Position numbers and translations under genes: made by a program. Positions 24,032-34,140 of a stretch of DNA of 64,000 nt are shown in pieces. Within the stretch, counting starts at the first letter, position 1, and each line of letters begins with the position of its first letter. The stretch spans positions 14,428,109 to 14,492,108 of the forward strand of contig OZ024721.1 of assembly GCA_964016875.1 (NCBI GenBank). Reading direction: 5' to 3'. The stretch comes from Fallopia convolvulus. Lineage: Eukaryota > Streptophyta > Magnoliopsida > Caryophyllales > Polygonaceae. Below the pieces are notes generated by a model. The model saw only the letters and a list, made by a program, of their open reading frames with translations. It searched no databases and was not told where the DNA came from.

Positions 24032-24326
24032 AGGGATGCACACGGGTCGGGTCGACCTGCGACATGAAATTACGGGTTGTGGGTCGTCCCACGACCTGCA
24101 AAAAAAATTATTTTTTACCCGCGACCCGACTCACGCGTCTAACGGATCGGGTCGCGGGTCGACCCATTGGACTAAGTCAATCGGGTCAAAAAATAATATT
24201 TTTACTTAAAAACGTATATTTTTTAAAATAAATCCGTCGGGTTTGCGGGTCGACCCGTACCCGCACAGGTCGAGGGTCGACCCGCAAATTGCGGGTCGGG
24301 TCAGTGCGGGCCCGTTGAACACCCCT
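24032..24326. mobile_element. GC-rich MITE with 10-bp target duplication
   Basis: The 295-bp element starts AGGGATGCACACGGGTCGGG and ends, in reverse complement, AGGGGTGTTCAACGGGCCCG. It is flanked by a perfect direct repeat ATCTCTAACT (24022-24031 and 24327-24336). The interior repeats GGGTCGACCC-type palindromes, so a single strand could fold extensively. It has no coding capacity. The 9-11 bp duplication size suggests the Mutator superfamily. Confidence 0.8.
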
Positions 24327-24384
24327 ATCTCTAACTGCCTCATTAAAAACCTTGTATAGAAACCCAAAGGACAAAACCAAGTAG

Positions 24385-24720
24385 TGATGTTTCAGTAGAG
24401 TTCCAAAATAACTCTACCCATAGAGTTTAGAAAATATCAGCCCTTAATTTTTTTTGAATGGTTAGGATCTAGTGAATCTTTTTATTAGTTATTAATAAGG
24501 GATTAAATTATATTAACAATAATAAAAAATCAAAGCATGTATCTTTTTACGCGCCATCGTTTTCTGTTTGCATTTCCATCCATGTCATTCGACTGCCTCC
24601 TCCCAAATTGATACAATTTCGTTCGATTCGGCTCTTGATTGTCCCTCCAATTTATCAAATTCTTAGTTAATCTTTGTTTTATAATTTTTGATTTTAGTCT
24701 ATTAAAGACCAGATTGAGAG
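24385..24720 (+). repeat. Interspersed repeat, first copy (inverted second copy at about 47960-48310)
   Basis: The stretch starting TTTCAGTAGAGTTCCAAAAT and running through CAATTTCGTTCGATTCGGCT reappears on the minus strand near 48310-47960 with roughly 85-90% identity by eye. It is non-coding. It could be a MITE or a piece of an unrecognised retroelement. Confidence 0.6.
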
Positions 24721-24899
24721 GAAGGGAGTAAAGCTCCATGTTAGTTACATTTTTCTCTAACTTTCTATGAATTTCAAATGACATTTTCAGAATTCAATTA
24801 TTTTATCATTAATTGAAGAAACAAATGGGAGTTTTGGTTAGAATATGGAGGAAAGATGGGCTTTAATGTTCGCAAGAGATAAGAAAATAAGAACAAAAC

Positions 24900-25860
24900 T
24901 GCAGTGGTAAGTTCAAGAAGATTTTTATGTGCTAAAGAGGGACATTGTGATATCAGCAAAGATAACTAAAGTAAGCGGTGTCGGGCTGAAACCAGAACAT
25001 GATGCAAATCACGTATGGGTTGTGTATTGATCAAGGATACTAACAAATATCAAATACATGACTTTGTATCTGATCACAACCATCCGCTTCATTTGCCAGA
25101 GACAGTCCACCTGTTGACATCACAAAGAAAATATCTAAAGCTCAAAAACTTGAAATTGATTTTGTCGATGATTTTGGAATAAAGCCAAGAGAAGCTCATG
25201 AATTTTTAGGCGCACATGTTGAGGGATCAACAAAACCTGGGCTACACTCATCAAGATCACCGAAATTACTTGCAAATAAAGCGCCAACAAAATTTGTTGT
25301 ATGGAGAAGCTGGAAGCTTATTAAGGTACTTTCATATGCAAATCGTGCAAAATCTTTCATTTCAATTTTCAGTTCAAATTGTGAAGAGTAGATTACCAAT
25401 GTATTTTTGGTGAATGCAAAAATGATGATTGATTATGCTTTATTTGGAGAAGTTGTTGTCTTTGATACTACTTTTGGTACAGATAAGGAACGTAGACCTC
25501 TTGGTGTATTTGTTTGTTTTAATCATTTTAGGGAGCTTGTTATGTTTGGAGCTACACTTCTATATGATGAAACCGTGGAGTCTTTTAAATGGTTGTTTGA
25601 AAGTTTTTTGACAACACATGACAACAAGCAACCAAAGACCATTTTCACAAATCAAGACATTGCTATGGGAAAGGCTATTGGTGAAGTTATGCTTGGTACT
25701 TCACATGGATTATGCACATGGCATATATGCAAAATGCGCTGAAGCACTTGATTCATGATGGGTTAAATGTTCTTTAAGATTTTAAGGCATGTATCTATGA
25801 TTATAAGGAAGTAGCTGAATTTGAGGAAGCTTTTAATGTGGGAAAGTTTCATTTATTGTT
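24900..25860 (+). pseudogene. FAR1/FHY3-related (MULE-derived) protein, broken
   Basis: FAR1-family proteins are transposase-derived plant transcription factors. A degraded N-terminal DNA-binding region contains DFVSDHNHPLHLPETV (about 25056-25103). The MULE transposase domain is best preserved at 25407-25742: VVVFDTTFGTDKERRPLG, then FGATLLYDETVESFKWLF, then GTSHGLCTWHI. Several frameshifts and stops separate these parts, and another shift precedes the last piece (LKHLIHDGLNVL, then YKEVAEFEEAFN). It ends near 25860 at an (AT)n tract. The C-terminal SWIM region is missing. Confidence 0.78.
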
Positions 25861-25907
25861 TTGATGTATTGGATAACATTTAATATATATATATATATAT
25901 ATATATA

Positions 25908-26880
25908 TGGTTGGGTTCAAGTAAGGAGCATCCTTACGGTAAATAATAAGGAGCTTTCACAGCCTTTAGATTTTAAGAAATCGATGGATATAATTTTTAG
26001 GTATTAAAAGAAAAGGAAAAAAAAACTAATGATATATCTTAATTTCTTTCCCTTCTTTCCTTATTTTTTTGCAACTTTAAAAAATAAATAAGTTTTTCAC
26101 ATCTAATTTTCTCTCTCTTCTAATTTTCACCGTGTCTATATATAAGCGCTGATGAAAAACTCTCTAATATTCTAATGCATATTGAATAACTAGTTATTAT
26201 AAATGAACAACTACTTAATCGCAAATGAACAACTACAATCTCAGAACTATTAATAAGAATTGTGAGATTGTAGTTGTTCATTCACCAATAAGTAGTTGTT
26301 CATTCATGATTAAATAGTTGTTCATTGTTTGTTATTAAAAATTGTGAGATTGTAGGTGTTTATTCACGAATAAATAGTTGTTCATTCACGAATAAGTAGT
26401 TGTTCATTCACGAATAAGTAGTTGTTGATTGTTTGTTATTAATAGTTGTGAGATTGTAGTTGTTCATTCACGAATAAATAGTTGTTTTTGTTCATTATCT
26501 ATTATGTGGTTGTTCATTAGGTCATTGTACTTGTTCATTATATTCTTCATTCCGATCCTCACACGTGTTTTGATTTGTTCATAATGTCTAATGTAGTTGT
26601 TCATGTGTGTATTGTTGGCGTTCATTGTATTAAGTAAGTTGTTCATTTGTATTATTGAAATAATAGAATAAACTATTTAGATAGAAGATCATGTACGGTT
26701 ATCAGTATTGATGTTTTCCAAAATTAAAATAACTAGTGTCCTACAATTACGGTGATTTGATTTGTGCTTATTTATTAAATCAAAATTCAACAAATCCTAT
26801 CCCTTAAAATTTTTAAATCTAAAGGATGAAAAATCTCCTCACTATTTACCGTAAGAAGCCTCCTTACTTGAACCTAACCC
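25908..26880. mobile_element. Inverted-repeat transposon with internal GTTGTTCATT repeats
   Basis: Terminal inverted repeats of about 80 bp are seen: GGTTGGGTTCAAGTAAGGAG on the left and GGTTAGGTTCAAGTAAGGAG on the right (reverse complement), both followed by TTACGGTAAATA-like DNA. Both flanks are (TA)n, so the target duplication cannot be measured. The interior has at least eight exact GTTGTTCATT copies, many within a GTTGTTCATTCACGAATAA unit, plus inverted copies near 26200. No transposase is encoded. Confidence 0.7.
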
Positions 26881-26889
26881 TATATATAT

Positions 26890-27437
26890 AGTTGTCTTTG
26901 ATCAGATAGAAAATTATAATGTCTTTGACAATATTTAGTTTGATTGTCTTTCATTTATTGAATAATAGATTTATTATGTTTGACATTATTCAAATTCTGG
27001 CATTGATTTATTGGAGAATTTTTTGTGTTTGATTATTCAACTTTGCTTTCTATGATAATCATTCTAGCTTTATGATGGTGTTAAACCCTCTGAACTTTGC
27101 TATACGTATTACTATTGCAATAGACCATTATTTACCATTTTACTTATGTGTGCAAAAAAGCTAATGAATATATAGATTACACTTATTCAGATCATGTTAT
27201 TTATCCCTTCATAAATCTTTCATAAGAACAATATCAACAAAAGCTAATGTGTGAAGTGGAAGCCAAGACTGCACTTTATTATTTTTTTCAATGTTTACAA
27301 TGGTAGACTGCCTCTTTACATAAAACTAAGGCAAACAAAGGTAATATGTTTTATAGATTGACATTCAACTAGACACTGCTATCACACCATTACAACTTGC
27401 ATTATTTAAGAAAAGACTATAGTAACATATTGTTAAG
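26890..27437. other. Intergenic AT-rich DNA
   Basis: I see nothing recognisable. Confidence 0.3.
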
Positions 27438-27550
27438 CCATGAGCATTTGCTTGCTAGATTCCTCCCCTTTTCTAGATGTAGAGATCTTGAAAAAACTTG
27501 TAGAACCATGAGCATTTGCATGCTAGAATCCTCTCCTTTTCTAGATGTAG
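27438..27550 (+). repeat. Imperfect direct repeat, period 68 bp
   Basis: CCATGAGCATTTGC(T/A)TGCTAGA... through TTTTCTAGATGTAG occurs at 27438-27482 and 27506-27550. Confidence 0.7.
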
Positions 27551-27965
27551 TGTCATACATATATAATGATTCCTTGAACTCCACTGATCCATCTTTTGAC
27601 TGTAGACGTCTTGAAATAGCTCACCACACAAAATGCAACGAATGAGAGAGTCAATGCTTTGCTCTTGTAAGGATTCAAATTGACTAGATAAAATGCAGCT
27701 TTATTTTTCCAGTAACTAAACCAGCAAGCCACTCTCATTGATTGTCTTATCTTTTGAACATTACTGGATCACCAGGACTTGCAATGAACCGAACACAAAA
27801 TTTATGACCATCCAGAATCAAAGACATAAGATTAAGACTGCAAAAGCCAAAATACATGAAGTAGCCAGGGCCAATCGCAAGGAAAATCCAGAAATAGTTG
27901 GCCAAATTCATAACAATTTCAAGGAGATATTCTTCAATGAGACATAGAACATAAATTATATTAGA

Positions 27966-28122
27966 AATTTCCAAGTCATGCCATGGATGAGCAGCCACAG
28001 ATCTTCTAGACATGGAAGAAAGGATCCTTTCATTGAGAGCCACACGTGGGAATTTTGAGATTTTGTGGACGACTACTTCTTTAGCTTCTCCATCTCCCTC
28101 ATTGTTTGCCATATTTTCCTGG
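27966..28122 (-). pseudogene. First coding exon of a soluble inorganic pyrophosphatase
   Basis: Reading leftwards from ATG 28112, 49 codons end in the family signature LNERILSSMSRRSVAAHPWH followed by DLEI. Soluble plant pyrophosphatases hydrolyse cytosolic PPi to two phosphates. A good acceptor (TTAGCTTACCAG) precedes the start at 28123, as if a leader intron lay upstream. The donor expected after DLEI is absent (TTCTAATATA follows), and no later exon with the catalytic Asp residues is found to the left. The reading frame itself is undamaged. The retroelement array begins 124 bp upstream, so any promoter has been separated. It is most simply a truncated gene copy. Confidence 0.75.
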
Positions 28123-28246
28123 TAAGCTAAAATTACAATCAAGAAAAGAATAGAACCAAAATTACCAAGCAAACGATCAGATCAATGCCTTCAATAGATG
28201 AGTTTTCCATCAACAAGCCACAATTAAGAAAATCCTAAAAGAAAAT

Positions 28247-29712
28247 TGTTGAGTAGGGTATTCTTGACAATAAATAAATTTATAAGTCAAGACCCCGCTG
28301 AGTATAGCGAAGTCAGGATCGTTCCACGGGAAGCACGATTGTTTGTCTATCAACTACTAAAAACAAAGCAAAACAACACAAAACACCTACGGCCAACCTC
28401 GTTAACGACTTTGTCAAGGATGTTAACGAACCTGGATGACTCTACGAACTCACACTAACGACCTAAACTCAGGTTCGGTACCGAGGCAAAGGAACTCGAT
28501 AACGAATGTAACGAATGCAAACTCAAATAAGAATAAAAACCTAGGACAAGGGTTACCACAACATAGCTATGCATAAAAACTCATAAGAATATAAAGATCA
28601 TGCCTTTAAATAGATAAATTCATCAACCTTCGCTGACTATCAAGCAAATCAATCAATTCTCATAAATCAATTCACTCAATCACTTGTTTTGGATCCAAAG
28701 CTCGAAACTTTCGTAATCGATCAATATCAACCTTCAAGTTAAAAACTTTCTCTTTCGATCAAATTGCAAACTCAAATTACCTCGACTATCGTCTAAGCAT
28801 AAGCACAACAAACAATCTAAAAATAGATAAAAGGCATTCAAAACATCAACTCACTCATCAAACATGCATAACTATGTCGGGTTTCAACCCCGACCCTAGA
28901 TAAGAAAACTACTCACTACTCATATTAATAAAGCAAACAACCTCAACAAAAGAAAACATTGAAAACAAACTTACTTGAAATTAAGAAGAAAAATATCGTC
29001 TTACAAGCTTCAAAAGAAACCGAAAACACAGAAATACCGAATAGAAAACTGACTAACGACCCAACTTCTCTCTCTCGATCGACCTTGGTTCGCAATCCTT
29101 CTACTCGACCTCGTTAATCGGCTCTCCTCAAATCGTCCTCTAAAAATCGTTCCCCCCCCTTCTAAGCTAGAAAGAAGGGTATTTATACTAAGAAAGCTAT
29201 CTATTAAAAACGTAAAAGATAAAAACTTACTCTAAAAAGATAACAAGATATAAGATATAAGATATAACAACCCTAAAAATTACTTAAAAACCCTAAAATC
29301 ACTTAAAACCCTACCAACACAGAATCATTATTAACGACTTCCGCACAGGGTCGGTAGGAACCACAAAATCCATCCAAAAACTCTATCTTTATGCCTCGTT
29401 AACGACCCTTCACAGGTTCGTTAACGAGCCTGGAATTGGGTTTCTTCAACTCTTCTTCACTTAACAGCTTGAACTTCAACCTCTTTATCTTCAAGTTCTT
29501 CCGACCTTCACCACATCAATCCAATTCAACTTAAAAAGCGCCCTTTCCTGCTCAAAACCTACAAAAAGACACAAAACGGAGTAGCTTCCATACTTTTCAC
29601 AAAATATGCAAACTTATCCAAAAACACACCAAACTATCTCTAAAAACTACCAAAACTAAACCTAAACAAACTAAGAAACACACCAAAAACTAGACTAAAA
29701 ACACGAATATCA
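28247..29712 (-). repeat. LTR 1 (outer, 3' LTR)
   Basis: 1,466 bp with TG...CA ends. The minus-strand TATA box (TATAAAT) is at 29181-29187. It differs from LTR 3 at about ten bases in the first 240 bp plus a 66-bp length difference, but I noticed only one difference in the remaining 1.15 kb. Confidence 0.92.
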
Positions 29713-29727
29713 AAATGCCCCATACTT
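29713..29727 (-). promoter_or_regulatory. Candidate polypurine tract next to 3' LTR, unit 1
   Basis: On the minus strand AAGTATGGGGCATTT immediately precedes the LTR start TGATATTCG. The same AAGTATGGGG word recurs elsewhere in the internal region. Confidence 0.5.
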
Positions 29728-31398
29728 AGACTTGCTTGTTCTCAAGCAATCACTAAACATAATCAAAACCAAACAACCATACTCATCAAGCAAATAGCCA
29801 TCAACTTAAAAACAACTTCTAAACCATAGCAAAAAATAGCAAATGACTATAAACGTCATCACACACATATACACCAAATAGACATAATCAAATACAATCT
29901 AACCTCTCAAGGGATATATGTGTTTCACTCAACTCTCATGTGTTTAGGCTTATAAATTCAACTCTCAACTCATCTTATATACAAAAACTCATAGAAATTG
30001 AAACTTATATCACCAAACTCTCCACCTAAGATTTGTCAAAACACATAAAAATCATCAAGAGAACTTAGGCTCAATGAAAAACTTCATAGAAGCTTCCATT
30101 CGGCCGGGTTGTAATGGGGCTTGGTAATGACAATAAGGCGTGGAAATTATTTTGGCTATGTGGTGCTAAATATATCCGGGAATCAAAGACTCCTAAAAAC
30201 TCACACATAAACAAAACTCTCATAAGAACAATACCACACTCTCTCTCTTCATTAAGCACTTTCTCTTATCACTCACCCATATATCCTAGAAAGTCTCATA
30301 AAACATCTCAAAAGAATCTCCAGCTTATCTATTAAACACAAATGCACATCTCACTTCTCTCTTTATATAGCTTTAGCTCTTCTTTTTCTTTCGCTCAGCC
30401 TCTCGAGCAGCCTCGTTAACGAACCAACTAGGTCGTTAACGAGCTTCATCGTGTATACTCTCTACCTTTTTTCCAACAACTTTTCTTTTTGTGTATCCTT
30501 CCTTACCAAGAGATCTTTCTTTTACAAATCAACATAAGAGACTTCCAATTTATCCTTCAACAACCCTTAATTTCAAACCAAATATATCTTTTCACTCAAC
30601 AAAACAAACCTCTCCAATCTAAGTCCTAATCCTCGGATAGGGTCAAGCTTATCTCGGCTAGGGAACAATTTTGTGGAGCTACAAATAAAAGGCTTCAGCT
30701 CAAATTGGCTTCAAAAAAGAAGAATAATGTAAGGTAGGATAAGGATAATAGGGCTTATGAAAAATAAGTTCTCTATCATATGATCTTTACATGTAATGAA
30801 CTATAAATCTTATATAGGTCTCAAGTAATAGATAACCATCACAATTCCAAGAGATAATATGCATATAGAGAGTAAATCACACAAGAAAAGAAGAAAGATT
30901 TTTGATGTTCTCCCTATAAGGCCAAAAATAACTCACAAGGTCATTTTGTTGGATTGCATCACTTATGCTAAAAAGTATACATGCTCAATTTCATCAATTG
31001 CTATTCCTCTATAAAACAATTTCATATCAAGAATCAGGCTATACTATCAAAGACATGCTTGCAAGGAATTATATGATCATGCTAGTAACTACTATCATAG
31101 AACCATAAGAAAAAGGGTATCTATCTATTCTAACAACTCTTTTTTTTTTGAAAATTTTCAAAAAATTTTTTTTTTTATTTTTTTTATTATGAAACAAAGA
31201 ACTACTTAAAACACACAATACACATAAAACAAACAAGACACAAGCTTTCTACCCTTTCCCACCCCATACTTAAAATTACAGTGTCCCCACTGTCATAAAA
31301 ATAAGCAGAAGAAAAGAATAGAAAAGAAAAAAAAGAAAAAGAAAAAGAAAAACTTACAAGACTTTTAAAGTAGAAAAGAAACTACTCAAACTGAATCA
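29728..31398 (-). other. Non-coding 3' internal region, unit 1
   Basis: There are 1.7 kb between the env-position ORF and the 3' LTR. Contents include one TCGTTAACGA pair (30413 and 30433), a purine-poor tract with an A/T-run inverted repeat near 31141-31190 and another AAGTATGGGG word (31262-31271). No ORF of note is present. Confidence 0.6.
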
Positions 31399-32937
31399 TC
31401 ACCCTGGTGGTGGGAATTGGTCCTCGAAGTTGCTCAGGAAGTCATACATTGTCCTCCAGCGCTCCGTATCATCCACCTCTCTCTGTTGATGCCTCGCATC
31501 ATCCAATGCCATGCGAGGAGAATAGACACTCTCCCACCTATCCATCCTCTGGTGAATGTGTGTCTGCTGAAGGTTAAGCTGTTGCATCTGAGACGAAAGA
31601 TCTTCGGCCCATGGAGGCGAGATACTCAATCCAGTGTAATCGGGCTGAGGAGGTGGTTGATAGTGGTTGTGAGGCTGGAAGTGGTCTTGAAAAATTACCG
31701 GATTGGAGGGCATAAGACCATAGGAATGTGGCTCGACAGGTTGCTGTGGGGGGTCGTTACGGAAGTTGTGTGCCTCGAAGTGGTCGTTAACGACCCCGGT
31801 GGGCTCGTTAACGAAGCTGTTGTTGCCCAGAATCTCTGTGTCAAGGTCATCTTCCCCAATGTCGAGCTCTTCTGTGCCCGCCTCTGTAGCTGCCTCAGTC
31901 TCTTCATCATCTTCTTCCATAGCTTCTTCCTCCCTTTCGAATCGTGACTCACATGGCCTGAGCGACAGCTCATCTTGTGGCTTGGGCTCCAATGGGAACG
32001 CATGCCCCGTCCATGACTCGTACCGGTTCGGTATGTATAGCAGCTCCAAATTTGCTAGGGTGGGTACGACATCTCGGCCTTGAACTTTTGTAGTGTACCC
32101 GTCCCGAACCTGAGTAAAAATGTCGGAGCTAAACCAGTAGTTCCTGTTGAGCAATTGAGCGTGGGACGACGTGTAGAGGGAGAGATTGACTCCAAGATTG
32201 GTCGCCAAGAGACTAACCAAGTTTCCGCACCATACTTCCTTTGACTTCATTCCTTGCTTCTCCATATATTGTAGCCATTCATACCCCAAGTTCAATGGAG
32301 CGGGCTCCTCAAATAGTATGGTTCGGATGCATGCAACTTCCATCCTCGTTGGCCTGTTCAACTCTCTCTTGGGCCAAAATGTAGCGGCTAGGACTCGGAG
32401 AATGATCCGGAAAATGGGGTTGATGATGCTTGCCCCGGAAAGTGCTGCGGCGGAAGGCTCTACTTCCCCGGTGATGTATCTCCAACTCTTTGTCACCTTG
32501 TAGTCCTTGATGTTGTAATCCCGAGAAGGATTAGGGAGATCAAGAATTCCATTGAACTCCGCCATAGTGAACTCACGATTGACATTACCAAGCCCGAATC
32601 TGATCCGTCCAGTCGAGGTCTTGGTTGGGAATCTTGTCTCAAGAGTAGCCAGAAACTCGGAAGTGAGAGCCGGGAAGTGCAGTACCTCTTCCTTCTTCAA
32701 TAAGTGAGGCGCGCCAAGAATAGAAAAGGCCTCTTTGACATCATCATAAAGCCTCATTGCCTTAGCACTCGACCTTGAGAACCACCTAGTGTAGTGGTCC
32801 TTGTCTAATAGGGCATTGTACCGGCCAGCTTGTGCTTGGGTGCGCAAGATCACATCATCCATGCGTGGAGGAGATGGGGACCGCTGAGTCCTCTTATTCT
32901 TGTCAGCTCTTATTGTAGCTCGGCTAGAACTTGCCAT
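31399..32937 (-). CDS. Env-position ORF (Athila ORF-1-like), unit 1
   Basis: The intact 512-codon ORF has no stops. Residues about 85-150 (FLATLETRFPTKTSTGRIRF, then GLGNVNREFTMAEFNGILDL) resemble the Athila ORF-1 family found downstream of pol in Athila elements. An acidic stretch spans about 334-368, and the C-terminus is rich in Pro, Gln and His. I see no signal peptide or membrane segment, so a true envelope role is not supported. A splice acceptor (ATTTTTATAG) lies seven bases before the ATG, suggesting expression from a spliced transcript. The ORF is open in both units although gag and protease are broken. It contains two copies of the palindrome (31784, 31805), encoding the VNEPTGVVND segment. 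Confidence 0.8.
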   Translation of the reverse strand: MASSSRATIRADKNKRTQRSPSPPRMDDVILRTQAQAGRYNALLDKDHYTRWFSRSSAKAMRLYDDVKEAFSILGAPHLLKKEEVLHFPALTSEFLATLETRFPTKTSTGRIRFGLGNVNREFTMAEFNGILDLPNPSRDYNIKDYKVTKSWRYITGEVEPSAAALSGASIINPIFRIILRVLAATFWPKRELNRPTRMEVACIRTILFEEPAPLNLGYEWLQYMEKQGMKSKEVWCGNLVSLLATNLGVNLSLYTSSHAQLLNRNYWFSSDIFTQVRDGYTTKVQGRDVVPTLANLELLYIPNRYESWTGHAFPLEPKPQDELSLRPCESRFEREEEAMEEDDEETEAATEAGTEELDIGEDDLDTEILGNNSFVNEPTGVVNDHFEAHNFRNDPPQQPVEPHSYGLMPSNPVIFQDHFQPHNHYQPPPQPDYTGLSISPPWAEDLSSQMQQLNLQQTHIHQRMDRWESVYSPRMALDDARHQQREVDDTERWRTMYDFLSNFEDQFPPPG

Positions 32938-32943
32938 ATGGAC

Positions 32944-34134
32944 CTATAAAAATATGAATTGGCAAAGATAAGATCCATACAAATCAATAGAAAAGAGACC
33001 CCATACTTGGCCTCGAATTGCTCTCGAAGTGCCTCGTTAACGACCCATCAGGGGTCAGTAACGAGCTTGGACTGGTGTTTTGGACTAGGCAATATGCAGG
33101 GTCGTTAACGAGCCTGAACAGGTCGTTAACAAGCCTGTACGAGAACCAGTCGAAAATTCCGAATGCAAAATACTCCAAAATTATGCATTAAATCAAGCAT
33201 GCATCATACACAATCCTTCATAGGACACACAACCGGGTATATGCACCCCATACTCACTCGATTACCCATCCCGAACATGCTATAATTGCCCAAAAATTCA
33301 TGGTGAAGATCACTCAATTCTAGAACAAGGTAATTCATGCTTTTCCTAATCAAATTTCAATGGAGAATCAAGCAAGAATAAACCAACATAAATCAAGATC
33401 AACCACCAATATGTGAAGCAATAAAATCATTGAGCAAAACATGCCATTCAACCACTTCATACGAGATCAAAAGATATGAAATTTCGACCCTATAGACCAT
33501 GAATCATGCAAATAGAGAGTTAGGGTTTAGAATTTATACCGTTAGATCGAGAATTTGAAGAACAAGATTGAAATTAGGAGTGGTTAACGAGCTTGGTTCT
33601 CTCCGGTAACGAATGTAAGGGTTGCGGGTTCGTTAACGGGGTAAAATTCCGGGGGTACGGTGGTGGTGCAAATTCCGATCGGTAGAGGAAAACCGGTAGG
33701 ATTTTGAGAGTTTAAGCTTTGGATTGAGAATTTGAGAGTGGGATTTTGGGAATTTTGGAAGGGTTTTATAGGAGGGGGCTAGAGGTAGGTGAAGAGGATG
33801 AAAGAGGAGGTACATATGGTAAAAGATATAGGATATATTAGGTTAAAACCTTACCTGCCCGTTTCCTTTTTCGGGTCACCGAATTGGGTCGTTAACGACC
33901 CTGGGTGGGATCGTTAACGAGCCTGCGTATCCTCTTCCGAGTGATTTTCCGAGCACAACTCCTATTTCAGGTTAGCCTAAAAACAAGTCTATCTTGCTAC
34001 CTAAAAAAACTACTAAAACTCAAAAGAAAGCTAGGAAAAAGATCTAAAAAGAAGGGAAAAACTCTAAACTGTACTAAAAATCGGGTTGCCTCCCGTAAGC
34101 GCTATTTTTAACGTCGTCAGCCTGACTTACTTAC
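32944..34134 (-). other. Putative intron between protease region and env-position ORF, unit 1
   Basis: A strong donor (CCAAG|GTAAGTAAG) follows the last protease-frame stop and a good acceptor (ATTTTTATAG|GTCC) precedes the env-position ATG. The 1.19 kb between them is where pol would be in an autonomous element, but nothing resembling reverse transcriptase or integrase is present. Several TCGTTAACGA pairs lie here (33034/33055, 33102/33123, 33889/33911). Confidence 0.5.
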
Positions 34135-34140
34135 CTTGGC

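Noticed and set aside
25884..25909. (TA)n microsatellite
   Set aside because: Ordinary simple repeat; used only as the flank of the neighbouring inverted-repeat element.
26203..26660. GTTGTTCATT repeats considered as a CRISPR-like array
   Set aside because: Repeats are short and imperfect, spacers are themselves repeats, no cas genes exist and the DNA is plant nuclear.
27738..27947. A 69-codon plus-strand ORF with a vague likeness to a LINE linker (NTKFMTIQNQRHKIKTAKAK)
   Set aside because: Too short and too weak to support, and no reverse transcriptase motif lies nearby.
31417..32083. Plus-strand ORFs of 105-176 codons opposite the env-position ORF (and again at 40420-41086)
   Set aside because: They are antisense shadows of an intact 512-codon ORF and have no domain similarity.
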